Shown here in pieces: positions 19,691 to 27,559 of a stretch of 64,000 bases of DNA. This DNA comes from PFJX01 sp964466195 (GTDB lineage: Bacteria > Pseudomonadota > Gammaproteobacteria > Burkholderiales > Thiobacillaceae), in NCBI GenBank assembly GCA_964466195.1, contig CAYXMQ010000017.1, forward strand, positions 3,553 through 67,552, read 5' to 3'. Position 1 is the stretch's first letter. Every line of letters begins with the position of its first letter. Both the position numbers and the translations under genes were made by a program. The notes under the pieces were generated by a model. That model did no database searches, was not told the DNA's origin, and saw nothing but the letters and a program-made list of their open reading frames with translations.

Positions 19691-20734
19691 ATGAATACCC
19701 TTCGTCTGTTTTCCCATGCGGGCATAACTGTGCCAGCCGCTACGTCGTGGTACCTCGCCGATCTGGGCGAGGCGCGCGGCAAGCAGGAGTTGTTCACTCG
19801 CCAGGCGCCGCAGCGTCTGAAAACGCTTCGCGAGCACGCGCTGATTGAAAGCGCTGTGTCGAGCAATCGCATCGAGGGCGTGACGGTGGATCGCAGCCGG
19901 TTGCGTGAGCTGATTCTCGGCCAGCCATTGCTGCGCGACCGCGACGAGGAGGAGGTGCGGGGCTACCGCGATGCGTTGACCCTGATCCACGAAAACGCCA
20001 CAGGCCTGCAGGTCAGCAATGCGACGATCCAGAAGCTGCACCGGCTGACGCGGGGCGAGATTTGGGATGCCGGCAAGTACAAGGAAAAGGATGGCGACAT
20101 CATCGAACGCTATCCGGACGGGCGCGAGCGGGTGCGGTTTCGCACCGTCACCGCGGCCGAGACGCCGGCGCACATGGCCGAGCTGGGGACGGATTGGCAG
20201 CGCTGCCTCGATGAACGCTGGATTCACCCGCTGATCGCGCTGGCGGCGTTCAACCTGGATTTCCTCTGCATTCATCCGTTCCGCGATGGCAACGGGCGCG
20301 TGTCGCGCCTGCTTTTGCTGCTCCAGTGTTATCAACTGGGCTACGAGGTGGGGCGCTACATCAGCCTGGAGCGGTTGATCGAGCAGAACAAGGCGCGTTA
20401 CTACGAGACGCTGGAGCAAAGCTCGCAGGGCTGGCACGAGGGCAAGCACGACCCATGGCCGTACATCAATTATCTGCTGTTCATTCTCAAGACGGCGTAC
20501 AAGGAATTCGCCGAGCGCGTGGGCGATATCAAGGCACCGCGCGGCGCCAAGACCGAGCAGATTCTTGCGGGCATCGGGCGCTTTGTCGGGGAATTCACGG
20601 TTAGCCAGTTGGAGCAGGCCTGCCCGGGCATCAGCCGGGACATGATCCGGCGTGTGTTGCGCGAGCAGCAGGCGGTTGGAGCCGTCGAGTGCCAGGGGCG
20701 CGGCCCGGCGGCCCGGTGGCGAAGGAAAGGGTAA
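19691..20734 (+). CDS. Fic family protein (class II, N-terminal inhibitory helix)
   Basis: A 347-residue protein. The Fic core motif HPFRDGNGR lies at 195-203, so AMP transfer from ATP to a protein hydroxyl is expected. SSNRIEG at 57-63 matches the inhibitory (S/T)xxxE(G/N) motif, with Glu62 as the residue that blocks the ATP site, so the enzyme should be self-inhibited. The C-terminal 70 residues look like a winged helix (FTVSQLEQACPGISRDMI). It sits between hsdM fragments C and D, starting in ATGA, and has replaced the catalytic middle of hsdM. The target is unknown. Confidence 0.92.
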   Translation: MNTLRLFSHAGITVPAATSWYLADLGEARGKQELFTRQAPQRLKTLREHALIESAVSSNRIEGVTVDRSRLRELILGQPLLRDRDEEEVRGYRDALTLIHENATGLQVSNATIQKLHRLTRGEIWDAGKYKEKDGDIIERYPDGRERVRFRTVTAAETPAHMAELGTDWQRCLDERWIHPLIALAAFNLDFLCIHPFRDGNGRVSRLLLLLQCYQLGYEVGRYISLERLIEQNKARYYETLEQSSQGWHEGKHDPWPYINYLLFILKTAYKEFAERVGDIKAPRGAKTEQILAGIGRFVGEFTVSQLEQACPGISRDMIRRVLREQQAVGAVECQGRGPAARWRRKG

Positions 20735-20807
20735 TTACGCTTGAGTAAGGGTAATAGAAAGGGTAATGGCAGTGACCTTTGCCGATGCTGGATGATCGGC
20801 TGGCGGG

Positions 20808-21260
20808 ATGAATCCGAACGACGCCAATGTGCTGATGCTGGAATCGGTGATCGTTACCTGCGGTTGTTTGTTAGTTAACGGAATGAAGACCAGCACGCTG
20901 AAGCGGGAAGACCTGGACGAGTTCGTGCAGTGCTACCACCCGGCGAATCGGCATGACCGCAAGCCGACGTGGTCGGTCGATAATCCCGATGGCCGCTGGC
21001 GCGCCTACGACTACGAGGAGCTGATCAACCGCGACAAGGCCAGCCTGGACATCTTCTGGCTCAGGGATGAATCGCTGTCCGATTCCGACAACCTGCCCGC
21101 ACCAGAGGTGATCGCGGCGGAGATCGTGGAGGACCTGGAGGCGGCGTTGGAACAGTTTAGGGAGATATTGGGGGATATGGGGCCGGAAGTCGGACCAGAA
21201 GGTTGTACTCAACCGGGTGGTGAAATGAATCAACCAGTGAACCACATGAGTCAGCTATGA
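20808..21260 (+). pseudogene. hsdM 3'-end fragment D (150-codon ORF)
   Basis: From about codon 26 (ATG at 20883) the sequence follows the C-terminus of HsdM: KREDLDEFVQCYHPANRH, GRWRAYDYEELINRDKASLD and IFWLRDESLSDSDNLP. The first 25 codons are unrelated. The catalytic domain is absent, so this is the original 3' end of hsdM left after fic replaced the middle. It could still be translated as a helical fragment. It ends in ATGA (21257-21260) with the next gene, probably the last junction of the coupled train. Confidence 0.8.
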
Positions 21261-21610
21261 AATTTCAGTTGCTTCCTTTGGGCGCCCGCTTTGAGTTCGA
21301 GGCCAAGGTCTATGTCAAAACCGGCCCGTTGACGGCGACGGACGCGGAAGGCGGGCAGCGCATGATTCCGCGTTTTGCCGTGCTCAAGGCGCTGGATGCG
21401 CCGGCGGCGCCTTCGCAGCCAGCCGCTCGCAAGCTGGATGAGGCGGCGGTGCTGGCGGCGTTTGATGCGGCTATGGCGGCGTTTCTCGCCGATTGCCTGC
21501 GATTGCGGTCTGACACGGGGCCGGATGCCGGGCAGACCTTGCGCGCGGAGTTGGCGACCGCGCGGGCGCGTTTTATGGCCGAGTTGGCGGAGCGCGCCGG
21601 CGGTGCATGA
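21257..21610 (+). CDS. Conserved small protein beside truC, unknown function
   Basis: A 117-residue protein. Residues 1-50 (MKFQLLPLGARFEFEAKVYVK and RMIPRFAVLKAL) resemble a small beta-rich domain seen in hypothetical betaproteobacterial proteins. Residues 60-117 form an Ala/Leu-rich helix. I assign no function. Its start overlaps the hsdM fragment D stop as ATGA. It probably belongs to the core genome and marks the right border of the island. Confidence 0.6.
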   Translation: MKFQLLPLGARFEFEAKVYVKTGPLTATDAEGGQRMIPRFAVLKALDAPAAPSQPAARKLDEAAVLAAFDAAMAAFLADCLRLRSDTGPDAGQTLRAELATARARFMAELAERAGGA

Positions 21611-22406
21611 GCGGCTGCAGATCGATTCGGCGCCGGCTGCGCTGCCGGTCATTTTTCGCGATGACAGTCTGATCGCCATCCATAAGCCGGCCGGGCTGCT
21701 GGTTCATCGCAGCGCGCTGGACCGCCACGAAACCCGTTTTGCGTTGCAGATGCTGCGCGATCAGATCGGCCGGCCGGTTTTCCCGGTGCATCGGCTCGAT
21801 AAGGGGACTTCCGGTGTGCTGTTGTTCGCGCTGGACCGCGAGGTGGGACGCAGCCTGAACAGCCAGTTCGAGCGCGGCGAGGTGGCGAAAAGCTATCTCG
21901 CGGTGGTGCGCGGCTATCCGCCGGAATCGGGCGAGATCGACCATGCCTTGGCGCGCATGGCGGACGAGCATGCCGGGATCAATGTCGACCCGGCTGCGGC
22001 GGCGCAGCCGGCGCGAACCCGCTATCGCCGGCTGGCGACAGTGGAATTGCCGTATCGGGTGGATCGCTATCCCAGCAGCCGCTACGCGTTGCTGGAACTG
22101 GAGCCGCTCACTGGGCGCTGGCATCAGTTGCGCCGACATATGAAGCACGTCGCGCATCCGATCATCGGCGATGCGACGCATGGCAAGGGGCGGCATAACC
22201 GGTTGTTCGAGCAGTTGTTCGGCTGTCGCCGCCTGTTGCTGGCGGCGACCGAGTTGCGCCTGACGCATCCGGTCAGCGGTCGCGCTCTGCGCTTGCAGGC
22301 CGGCTTGGCGGAGGATTTCGCCGCTTTGCTGCGGCAACTGGGCTGGGCGGAGGCGGCGAATGCGGCGAACCCCATTACAATGCCGGCCCCTGAACTCGTT
22401 CGTTGA
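21603..22406 (+). CDS. truC: tRNA pseudouridine synthase C (RluA family)
   Basis: A 267-residue pseudouridine synthase. The catalytic motif HRLD lies at 63-66 with Asp66 as the nucleophile, within the TruC-like run LVHRSALDRHETRFALQML. TruC makes pseudouridine at position 65 of tRNA-Ile and tRNA-Asp. Length and the absence of an S4 domain fit TruC better than RluA, RluC or RluD. I chose the GTG at 21603, which overlaps the preceding gene by 8 bases and has GGCGGAG just upstream; longer in-frame starts only add Arg-rich antisense-like sequence. Confidence 0.85.
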   Translation: MHERLQIDSAPAALPVIFRDDSLIAIHKPAGLLVHRSALDRHETRFALQMLRDQIGRPVFPVHRLDKGTSGVLLFALDREVGRSLNSQFERGEVAKSYLAVVRGYPPESGEIDHALARMADEHAGINVDPAAAAQPARTRYRRLATVELPYRVDRYPSSRYALLELEPLTGRWHQLRRHMKHVAHPIIGDATHGKGRHNRLFEQLFGCRRLLLAATELRLTHPVSGRALRLQAGLAEDFAALLRQLGWAEAANAANPITMPAPELVR

Positions 22407-22408
22407 TC

Positions 22409-22723
22409 ATGTCTGAAGCCGATGAAATCCTGCGCGCCAAGCTGAATGCCGAAACCGGCAAACTGCCCTGGAGTGAATTGGAACGCCATTTTGCGCGGGG
22501 CCTGGTGGTCAAGGTGGCGGGCGATCTGGATCTGATCGAGGTGGCGGTGGCGATGTCGCATGACGACAAGGCGGTTTTCGAGGCGTGGCTGATGCAAGGC
22601 CGGGTTGCGCGCGCTTCGACCGAGGACGCCCAACTCTGGCATGCGCAGCAAAGCCAGTTCTGGGTGGTGGTCGCGGCGCCCTGGGTCTTGATCCAGGAAG
22701 TGGCCGCGCGCCTGGATGCCTGA
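22409..22723 (+). CDS. DUF2288 family protein
   Basis: A 104-residue soluble protein. The run ETGKLPWSELERHFARG followed by VEVAVAMSHDDKA is typical of DUF2288, a proteobacterial and cyanobacterial family of unknown role. It is translated from the ATG at 22409, two bases past the truC stop, and belongs to the same transcript as truC and probably yaeQ. Confidence 0.8.
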   Translation: MSEADEILRAKLNAETGKLPWSELERHFARGLVVKVAGDLDLIEVAVAMSHDDKAVFEAWLMQGRVARASTEDAQLWHAQQSQFWVVVAAPWVLIQEVAARLDA

Positions 22724-22747
22724 TTCTTTTCCCTAACTGTCTCCCTT

Positions 22748-23284
22748 ATGGCGATCAAAGCAACCATCTTCAAAGCCGATCTGCAGATTGCGGATATGGA
22801 TCGCAATTACTACGCCGAACACAGTCTGACGCTGGCGCGGCATCCGTCCGAAACGGACGAGCGCATGATGGTGCGGCTGCTGGCTTTTGTGCTGTTTGCA
22901 CATGAACACCTGGCTTTCGGCAAGGGGATGTGCGCGGATGATGAGCCGGATCTGTGGCGGAAGGATCTGACCGGGGCGATCGAGTTGTGGATCGACGTCG
23001 GTCTGCCGGATGAGAAATGGACGCGCAAGGCATGCGGCCGCGCCAAGCAGGTGGTGCTGCTCAGTTATGGCGGCCGCACGGCGGAGATGTGGTGGAGCGC
23101 AAATCGCGCCAAGTACCTGCGCCAGGAAAATCTGCGGGTGTTCAATCTGGCGCCGGAAGCCAGTCTGGCGCTGGCGGCGCTGGCGAATCGCAACATGCGT
23201 TTGCAATGCAGCATCCAGGACGGTCAGGTCTGGATCACCGATACGCTGGACACCGTGCATATCGAACCGTTGAAACTGCTTTAA
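22748..23284 (+). CDS. yaeQ: YaeQ family protein
   Basis: A 178-residue YaeQ protein, recognisable from MAIKATIFKADLQIADMDR at the N-terminus and from LYADEPDLW-like and WIDVGLPDE segments. The fold is related to PD-(D/E)XK nucleases, but the family's activity is not established, and it was once linked to RfaH suppression. It is followed after 9 bp by the S4-domain gene. Confidence 0.9.
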   Translation: MAIKATIFKADLQIADMDRNYYAEHSLTLARHPSETDERMMVRLLAFVLFAHEHLAFGKGMCADDEPDLWRKDLTGAIELWIDVGLPDEKWTRKACGRAKQVVLLSYGGRTAEMWWSANRAKYLRQENLRVFNLAPEASLALAALANRNMRLQCSIQDGQVWITDTLDTVHIEPLKLL

Positions 23285-23293
23285 GGACGCGCC

Positions 23294-23509
23294 ATGACCG
23301 ATACCGATTTCAAATTACGCGGTGAGTTCGTGCAGCTTTGCGATCTGCTCAAGCTGGCCGGCGTGGCGGACAGCGGCGGCCGCGGCAAGACTTTGGTCGC
23401 CGGCGGCGAAGTGCGCGTCGACGGGGTGACCGAGCATCGCAAGACGGCGAAGATTCGCGCCGGCCAGATCGTGGAATGCGGCGATGTACGGATCAGGGTG
23501 CAGGCTTGA
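23294..23509 (+). CDS. ybcJ: Small S4-domain RNA-binding protein (YbcJ-like)
   Basis: A 71-residue protein that is one S4 RNA-binding fold: FVQLCDLLKLAGVADSGG, then the GEVRVDGVTEHRKTAKI loop and AGQIVECG. YbcJ-type proteins have been linked to ribosomal or structured RNA; no substrate is known here. AAGGAC stands before the start. Confidence 0.88.
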   Translation: MTDTDFKLRGEFVQLCDLLKLAGVADSGGRGKTLVAGGEVRVDGVTEHRKTAKIRAGQIVECGDVRIRVQA

Positions 23510-23518
23510 ACGCAGGCT

Positions 23519-23824
23519 TCAGTTGCTCTGCTGTTTTTGCCGCCGCATCGGATAGATCGTTTCAGCCATGACTCTTCGGTTACAGCTGCACGCCGCTTCG
23601 CGTTCGCGCAGCAGGACGTCGAGTTCGGCCAGATAGCGATCTCGCTCCGGGCCCGGCTTGAGTCGCGCCATTGTGGTTTCGAACTGGCTGCATTCATGTT
23701 CCATCATCAGCATGTGGCAAGTCGCTTCGGCCGGCACGGTTTCCGCAAGCGAAGGCGCAGTCAAACCGATTTGCACGACGATGAACGTGAGGCTGAGCAG
23801 CAGGTTGGACGGTAGGGTTTTCAT
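23519..23824 (-). CDS. Small secreted protein, unknown
   Basis: A 101-residue protein. It begins MKTLPSNLLLSLTFIVVQIG, a good signal peptide probably cut after SLAE. The mature part is helical with four Cys (CHMLMMEHEC and CSCNR), so it is probably a small disulfide-bonded periplasmic protein. AAGGAAG lies before the ATG at 23824. The longer open frame upstream of it is not supported. I do not recognise a family. Confidence 0.65.
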   Translation of the reverse strand: MKTLPSNLLLSLTFIVVQIGLTAPSLAETVPAEATCHMLMMEHECSQFETTMARLKPGPERDRYLAELDVLLREREAACSCNRRVMAETIYPMRRQKQQSN

Positions 23825-24117
23825 GATGACTTCCTTGATGCTTGATTGATGCGAGTTTGGTTGAGTCGTTCGCAAGAACCATACCAAGTTAGTCGGGTTT
23901 TCTGCGCGTGCCATGGGCCGGCGGCAAGTCCGCGCCAGGCCTTGCTTTGAAGCGGCATTGGCACTGGCGGTGAAGATCAGGGCGGATATGCCGCAGCAGC
24001 GTATGCACCAGATATGGGCGTGCATGCCCTTGGTTGGTGCGGACAACGATGTCACGTTCGCTGTCCGGGCGACGTAAGATTGCGGCAGTGATCGTTTTCT
24101 TAGTCTGGAGAGCCAAC

Positions 24118-25755
24118 ATGCCCCATCCCCTTGCCGGCCAACTCGCACCCGCCGAAGTGCTGACCGATATTCCGGCGCTGCTTGCCGCGTATTTCAACCA
24201 GCCCGACCTGAGCCAACCGGCGCAGCGCGTCGCCTTCGGCACCAGCGGCCATCGCGGCAGCGCCAGCAACGGCAGTTTCAACGAGGCGCATATCCTCGCC
24301 ATCACCCAAGCCGTGTGTGAATACCGCAGCGCGCAGGGCATCACCGGGCCGCTGTTTCTGGGCAAGGACACGCATGCGCTATCCGAGCCGGCGCAGTGCA
24401 GCGCGCTGGAGGTGCTGGCCGCCAACGGCGTGGAAATTCGCATGCAGGCGAATGGCGGTTACACCCCGACGCCGGTGATTTCACGCGCGATTCTGGTCTA
24501 CAACCGCATCGACGAAGCGCCGCGCGCCGACGGCATCGTCATCACGCCGTCGCACAATCCGCCGCGCGACGGCGGCATCAAATACAACCCGCCGCACGGC
24601 GGTCCGGCCGATACCGATGCCACCGGCTGGATCGAACAACGCGCCAATGCCTTGATGGATGCCGGTAATCGTGATGTGAAGCGGGTGCCCTATGCACAGG
24701 CGCTGGCCGCTCCGACCACGTTGCAGGAGGATTTCGTGGCCGCCTATGTGGCCGACCTGGACGCGGTGATCGACATGGCGGCCATCCGCAAAGCCGGCTT
24801 GAAGATAGGCGTCGATCCGCTGGGCGGTGCGGCGGTGGCTTACTGGAAGCCGATCGCCGAAAAATACGGCTTGAATCTCGAAGTCGTGAATCCGAAAGTC
24901 GATCCGGCGTTTGCGTTTATGACGCTGGACCACGACGGCAAGATTCGCATGGATTGTTCCAGTCCTTATGCGATGGCCAGTCTGGTGAAGCTGAAAGATC
25001 GGTTCGACATCGCATGGGGCAATGATGCCGATGTCGATCGACACGGCATCGTGACGCCGTCGCTCGGCTTGCTCAACCCGAATCACTTTCTCGCGGTGGC
25101 CATCCACTATCTGCTGACGCATCGGCCGCTATGGCCCGAGACCGCCGCCGTCGGCAAGACCTTGGTGTCGAGCGGGCTGATCGACCGCGTGGTAAATGGG
25201 CTGGGCCGCACCTTCCTGGAAGTGCCGGTGGGGTTCAAATGGTTCTCCGGCGGTCTGCTCGATGGCCATTTCTGCTTTGGCGGCGAGGAAAGCGCCGGCG
25301 CCTCTTTCTTGCGCCTGGACGGCAGCGCCTGGACGACCGACAAGGACGGCATCATTCTCGGCCTGCTTGCGGCTGAAATCACCGCGGTTACCGGCAAAGA
25401 CCCCGGCCGCTACTATCAGGAACTCGCCGCGCAATACGGTACGCCGTACTACGTGCGTATCGACGCGCCGGCGACGCCGGCGCAGAAAGCGGCGTTCAAA
25501 CAACTTACCGGCGAGCGGGTCGCCGCCGCCACGCTGGCCGGTGAGCCGATCATCGCGAAGATGACGCGTGCGCCCGGCAACGATGCGCCCATCGGCGGCC
25601 TCAAGGTGGCGACGGAAAACGGCTGGTTTGCCGCGCGCCCGTCCGGCACGGAAGACATCTACAAGCTGTATGCGGAGAGCTTCAAGAGCGCCGAACACCT
25701 GCAGGAAATCGTGCGTGAAGCGCAAAGCATCGTGACCGAGGCGCTGGCGGGATAA
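24118..25755 (+). CDS. pgm: Phosphoglucomutase (alpha-D-glucose type)
   Basis: A 545-residue enzyme interconverting glucose-1-phosphate and glucose-6-phosphate, for glycogen and surface polysaccharide synthesis. The phosphoserine motif is TPSHNPP with Ser145 (Ser146 in E. coli Pgm), the metal loop is NDADVDRHG, and the sugar-phosphate loop near the end is ARPSGTED. Length matches E. coli Pgm (546). I chose the ATG at 24118; the preceding in-frame codons do not resemble Pgm. It is a single gene between a small secreted protein and a convergent Met-rich protein. Confidence 0.95.
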   Translation: MPHPLAGQLAPAEVLTDIPALLAAYFNQPDLSQPAQRVAFGTSGHRGSASNGSFNEAHILAITQAVCEYRSAQGITGPLFLGKDTHALSEPAQCSALEVLAANGVEIRMQANGGYTPTPVISRAILVYNRIDEAPRADGIVITPSHNPPRDGGIKYNPPHGGPADTDATGWIEQRANALMDAGNRDVKRVPYAQALAAPTTLQEDFVAAYVADLDAVIDMAAIRKAGLKIGVDPLGGAAVAYWKPIAEKYGLNLEVVNPKVDPAFAFMTLDHDGKIRMDCSSPYAMASLVKLKDRFDIAWGNDADVDRHGIVTPSLGLLNPNHFLAVAIHYLLTHRPLWPETAAVGKTLVSSGLIDRVVNGLGRTFLEVPVGFKWFSGGLLDGHFCFGGEESAGASFLRLDGSAWTTDKDGIILGLLAAEITAVTGKDPGRYYQELAAQYGTPYYVRIDAPATPAQKAAFKQLTGERVAAATLAGEPIIAKMTRAPGNDAPIGGLKVATENGWFAARPSGTEDIYKLYAESFKSAEHLQEIVREAQSIVTEALAG

Positions 25756-25789
25756 AAAAACGGCCATGCGGAGCGTATCCGCATGGCCG
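25754..25789 (-). terminator. Terminator between pgm and the Met-rich protein gene
   Basis: A 12-bp perfect stem, CGGCCATGCGGA (25761-25772) and its complement (25778-25789), with a 5-base loop. On the minus strand it is followed by seven U (25760-25754), so it ends the Met-rich gene. Without a T run on the plus strand it may still slow the pgm transcript. Confidence 0.85.
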
Positions 25790-25808
25790 TTCGGTGCGCC
25801 TGGCCTGA

Positions 25809-26318
25809 TTACCGGGCGGGCGGGAACGGCATCGGGAAGCTGGGAAGCGACGGGAAACCGGTTTGCGCCGGCATGTTCGGGAAGACGAACGGCATGCTGG
25901 CGTAGGGATTGGCAGCAAATGGGTTGGCCGCGAAAGGATTAGCCATTTGCGGCATGGCCATAGGGTTGCTGAACTGTGCCGGCGCCATGCCGAACGATTG
26001 CGGTGTGGCTTGCAGGCCGCTAAACGGCACCATGCCCTGCGGAGCGGCAAAATTGGGTGCAGGCAATGGCATGTTGGGGGCGTACGGCATCATTGCCATC
26101 GGGTTGTTCATGACGGCCGGATTAAACATCGCGGCCGGATTGAATGGACCCTGCTGATTGTTCATCGGCGCCATGATGGGTACCAGCATGGCGCCCAGTG
26201 GCGTCATGATCGGCGCCAGCATGGTGAACGGGTTGAATGCTTCCATCCCGGCTTGTTGAGCCTGAGCGGGGAGGGCAGGTATTAACAGTGCGGCGAGTGC
26301 GAGGTGACGTAATTTCAT
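25809..26318 (-). CDS. Secreted Met/Pro/Asn-rich low-complexity protein 1
   Basis: A 169-residue protein. Residues 1-21 are a signal peptide (MKLRHLALAALLIPALPAQA). The rest is almost free of charge and rich in Met, Pro, Asn, Ala and Phe, with loose repeats such as MFNPAVMNNPMAMM and ANPFAANPFAANP. No known domain is seen. Met-rich exported proteins can bind copper or coat hydrophobic surfaces; either is a guess here. A similar protein is encoded at 32628-33272. I chose the ATG at 26318 for the signal peptide; AAGGATGAAG lies before it. Confidence 0.7.
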   Translation of the reverse strand: MKLRHLALAALLIPALPAQAQQAGMEAFNPFTMLAPIMTPLGAMLVPIMAPMNNQQGPFNPAAMFNPAVMNNPMAMMPYAPNMPLPAPNFAAPQGMVPFSGLQATPQSFGMAPAQFSNPMAMPQMANPFAANPFAANPYASMPFVFPNMPAQTGFPSLPSFPMPFPPAR

Positions 26319-26678
26319 ATCTTCATCCTTGATGGGGTGTGTGAACACGGCTAATCGACGACCGTGAATAGCTTGCTGTTGCGCCAATCGATGCGCCGCT
26401 GTCCGGTCCGAGGAGAATCGTTGAAGCCTGCCCGGAGAGTTCGGGCCAAGGAAGGGAAGTGCCCACATCTGGGGCGAAACCAGTATAGCCCCGCGTTTCT
26501 TCCGAGTATTTTCTTATTCGCGTGCCGCTTAGAATGTCGATTAAATGGGCTTCTATGAATTAATCCCCCACAATCGGTGTGGGGCATGTTAGTCTGCGCG
26601 GCTAATTTTTCACTTATAACGAATGGCTAAAGTGCCCAACCCGGCTTTACGGGCGGTGCTACTGGAGCAAAACAACAC
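26319..26678. other. Divergent intergenic region before infA
   Basis: 360 bases without a gene, holding promoters for the Met-rich protein (minus) and infA (plus). A 7-bp hairpin CCCCACA/TGTGGGG (26566-26584) lies in the presumed infA leader. The stretch around 26490-26620 is AT-rich, which fits a promoter, but I cannot fix one. Confidence 0.4.
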
Positions 26679-26948
26679 ATGGCAAAAGAAGAGCTGATTG
26701 AAATGGAAGGCGTGGTCAACGAGGTCTTGCCGGATACGCGTTTCAAGGTGACGTTGGATAACGGTATGGAAATCCAGGCTTACGCCTCCGGCAAAATGAA
26801 GAAGCATCGGATTCGCATCCTGGCGGGAGACAAAGTCACGCTGGAGCTTTCTCCCTACGACCTCAGCAAAGGCCGCATCAGCTTTCGCCATAAAGATGAA
26901 CGCCCTGCTGGCGGCCCGCCGCCTTCGACCCAATTCCGTCGCCGCTGA
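26679..26948 (+). CDS. infA: Translation initiation factor IF-1, C-terminally extended
   Basis: An 89-residue S1/OB-fold protein that helps position initiator tRNA on the 30S subunit. The core EMEGVVNEVLPDTRFKVTL to GRISFRHK is standard IF-1, about 72 residues. The extra basic tail, about 17 residues ending QFRRR, is like the longer IF-1 form found as a second copy in many betaproteobacteria. It is alone on its transcript, next to a cold-shock protein gene, rather than in a ribosomal-protein operon, so it may be the accessory copy. Confidence 0.93.
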   Translation: MAKEELIEMEGVVNEVLPDTRFKVTLDNGMEIQAYASGKMKKHRIRILAGDKVTLELSPYDLSKGRISFRHKDERPAGGPPPSTQFRRR

Positions 26949-27000
26949 GCAGTCAGCGGTGTTCTGGCGGTAGAGCGCACAGCGAGTAGGTATTGAAAGA

Positions 27001-27036
27001 CAACAAAAAACGCGGCCGAAGCCGCGTTTTTTGTTG
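27001..27036. terminator. Bidirectional terminator between infA and csp
   Basis: A 16-bp perfect stem (27001-27016 with 27021-27036) around a CGAA tetraloop. The stem has an A run on one side and a T run on the other, so it can end both convergent transcripts. Confidence 0.92.
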
Positions 27037-27050
27037 TTGCCTAAGGATGC

Positions 27051-27260
27051 TTAGATCGCTTGGATCTTGCTGGCCTGGAGGCCTTTCTTTCCCTGGGTCA
27101 CTTCGAACTGCACGCGCTGGTTCTCGGCAAGGGTCTTGAAGCCGTTGCTCTGGATTTCGCTGAAGTGCGCGAAGAGATCTTCACCGCCTTGATCGGGGGT
27201 GATGAAGCCGAAGCCCTTGGAATCGTTGAACCATTTCACGGTGCCGGTTTGAGTGCTCAT
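27051..27260 (-). CDS. Cold-shock domain protein (CspA family)
   Basis: A 69-residue single-stranded nucleic-acid binding protein. RNP1 is KGFGFI and RNP2 is LFAHFSEI; the start MSTQTGTVKWFN and end GLQASKIQAI are standard. AAAGGA before the ATG at 27260 supports the start. About 250-300 bases upstream carry no gene and may form a long 5' leader like those that control csp mRNAs by temperature. Which Csp subtype it is cannot be told. Confidence 0.93.
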   Translation of the reverse strand: MSTQTGTVKWFNDSKGFGFITPDQGGEDLFAHFSEIQSNGFKTLAENQRVQFEVTQGKKGLQASKIQAI

Positions 27261-27559
27261 GTATCTTTCCTTTAAATGAAGCGGGCATATGCCCAATAAA
27301 AATGCCCAAGCTCAAGGAATGTAACCGAGGGAATTCGAACCGAAACAGCTTCAAACGAACAGAAACTGGACAGACCTGATACCACTTAGACAACCACTTG
27401 ACGCAAGCGCCCACGCATCATACTCAGTTCTTGCCGCTGTGGGGGTATTTTTCACTAGTTGAATTTCAGGCTTTCTTTTGTTTGCCAAGCTTGCTGCTTT
27501 GCTTGGCTTGATGCGGACCGGATAATCGCCGGTCTTAGCTTGGCTTGGGTTTTTCCCGA

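Larger units (their letters stand above)
19338..19694 (+). pseudogene. hsdM 5'-end fragment C, with two palindromes (118-codon ORF)
   Basis: From about codon 28 the ORF carries YGDYVEQ, VDERSRPPY, AGYDW and DGDELFDHYRHTPEELGKQKG, the order expected for roughly residues 25-90 of HsdM. Two palindromic repeats are inserted in frame between these blocks. The ORF stops right after GKQKG in ATGA with the fic gene, so the methylase catalytic region (with its NPPY motif) is gone. Fragments B and C together look like the authentic 5' end of the ancestral hsdM. Confidence 0.8.

Noticed and set aside
8607..21260. The island as a prophage or integrative element
   Set aside because: No integrase, phage structural genes, attachment-site repeats or tRNA gene were seen.
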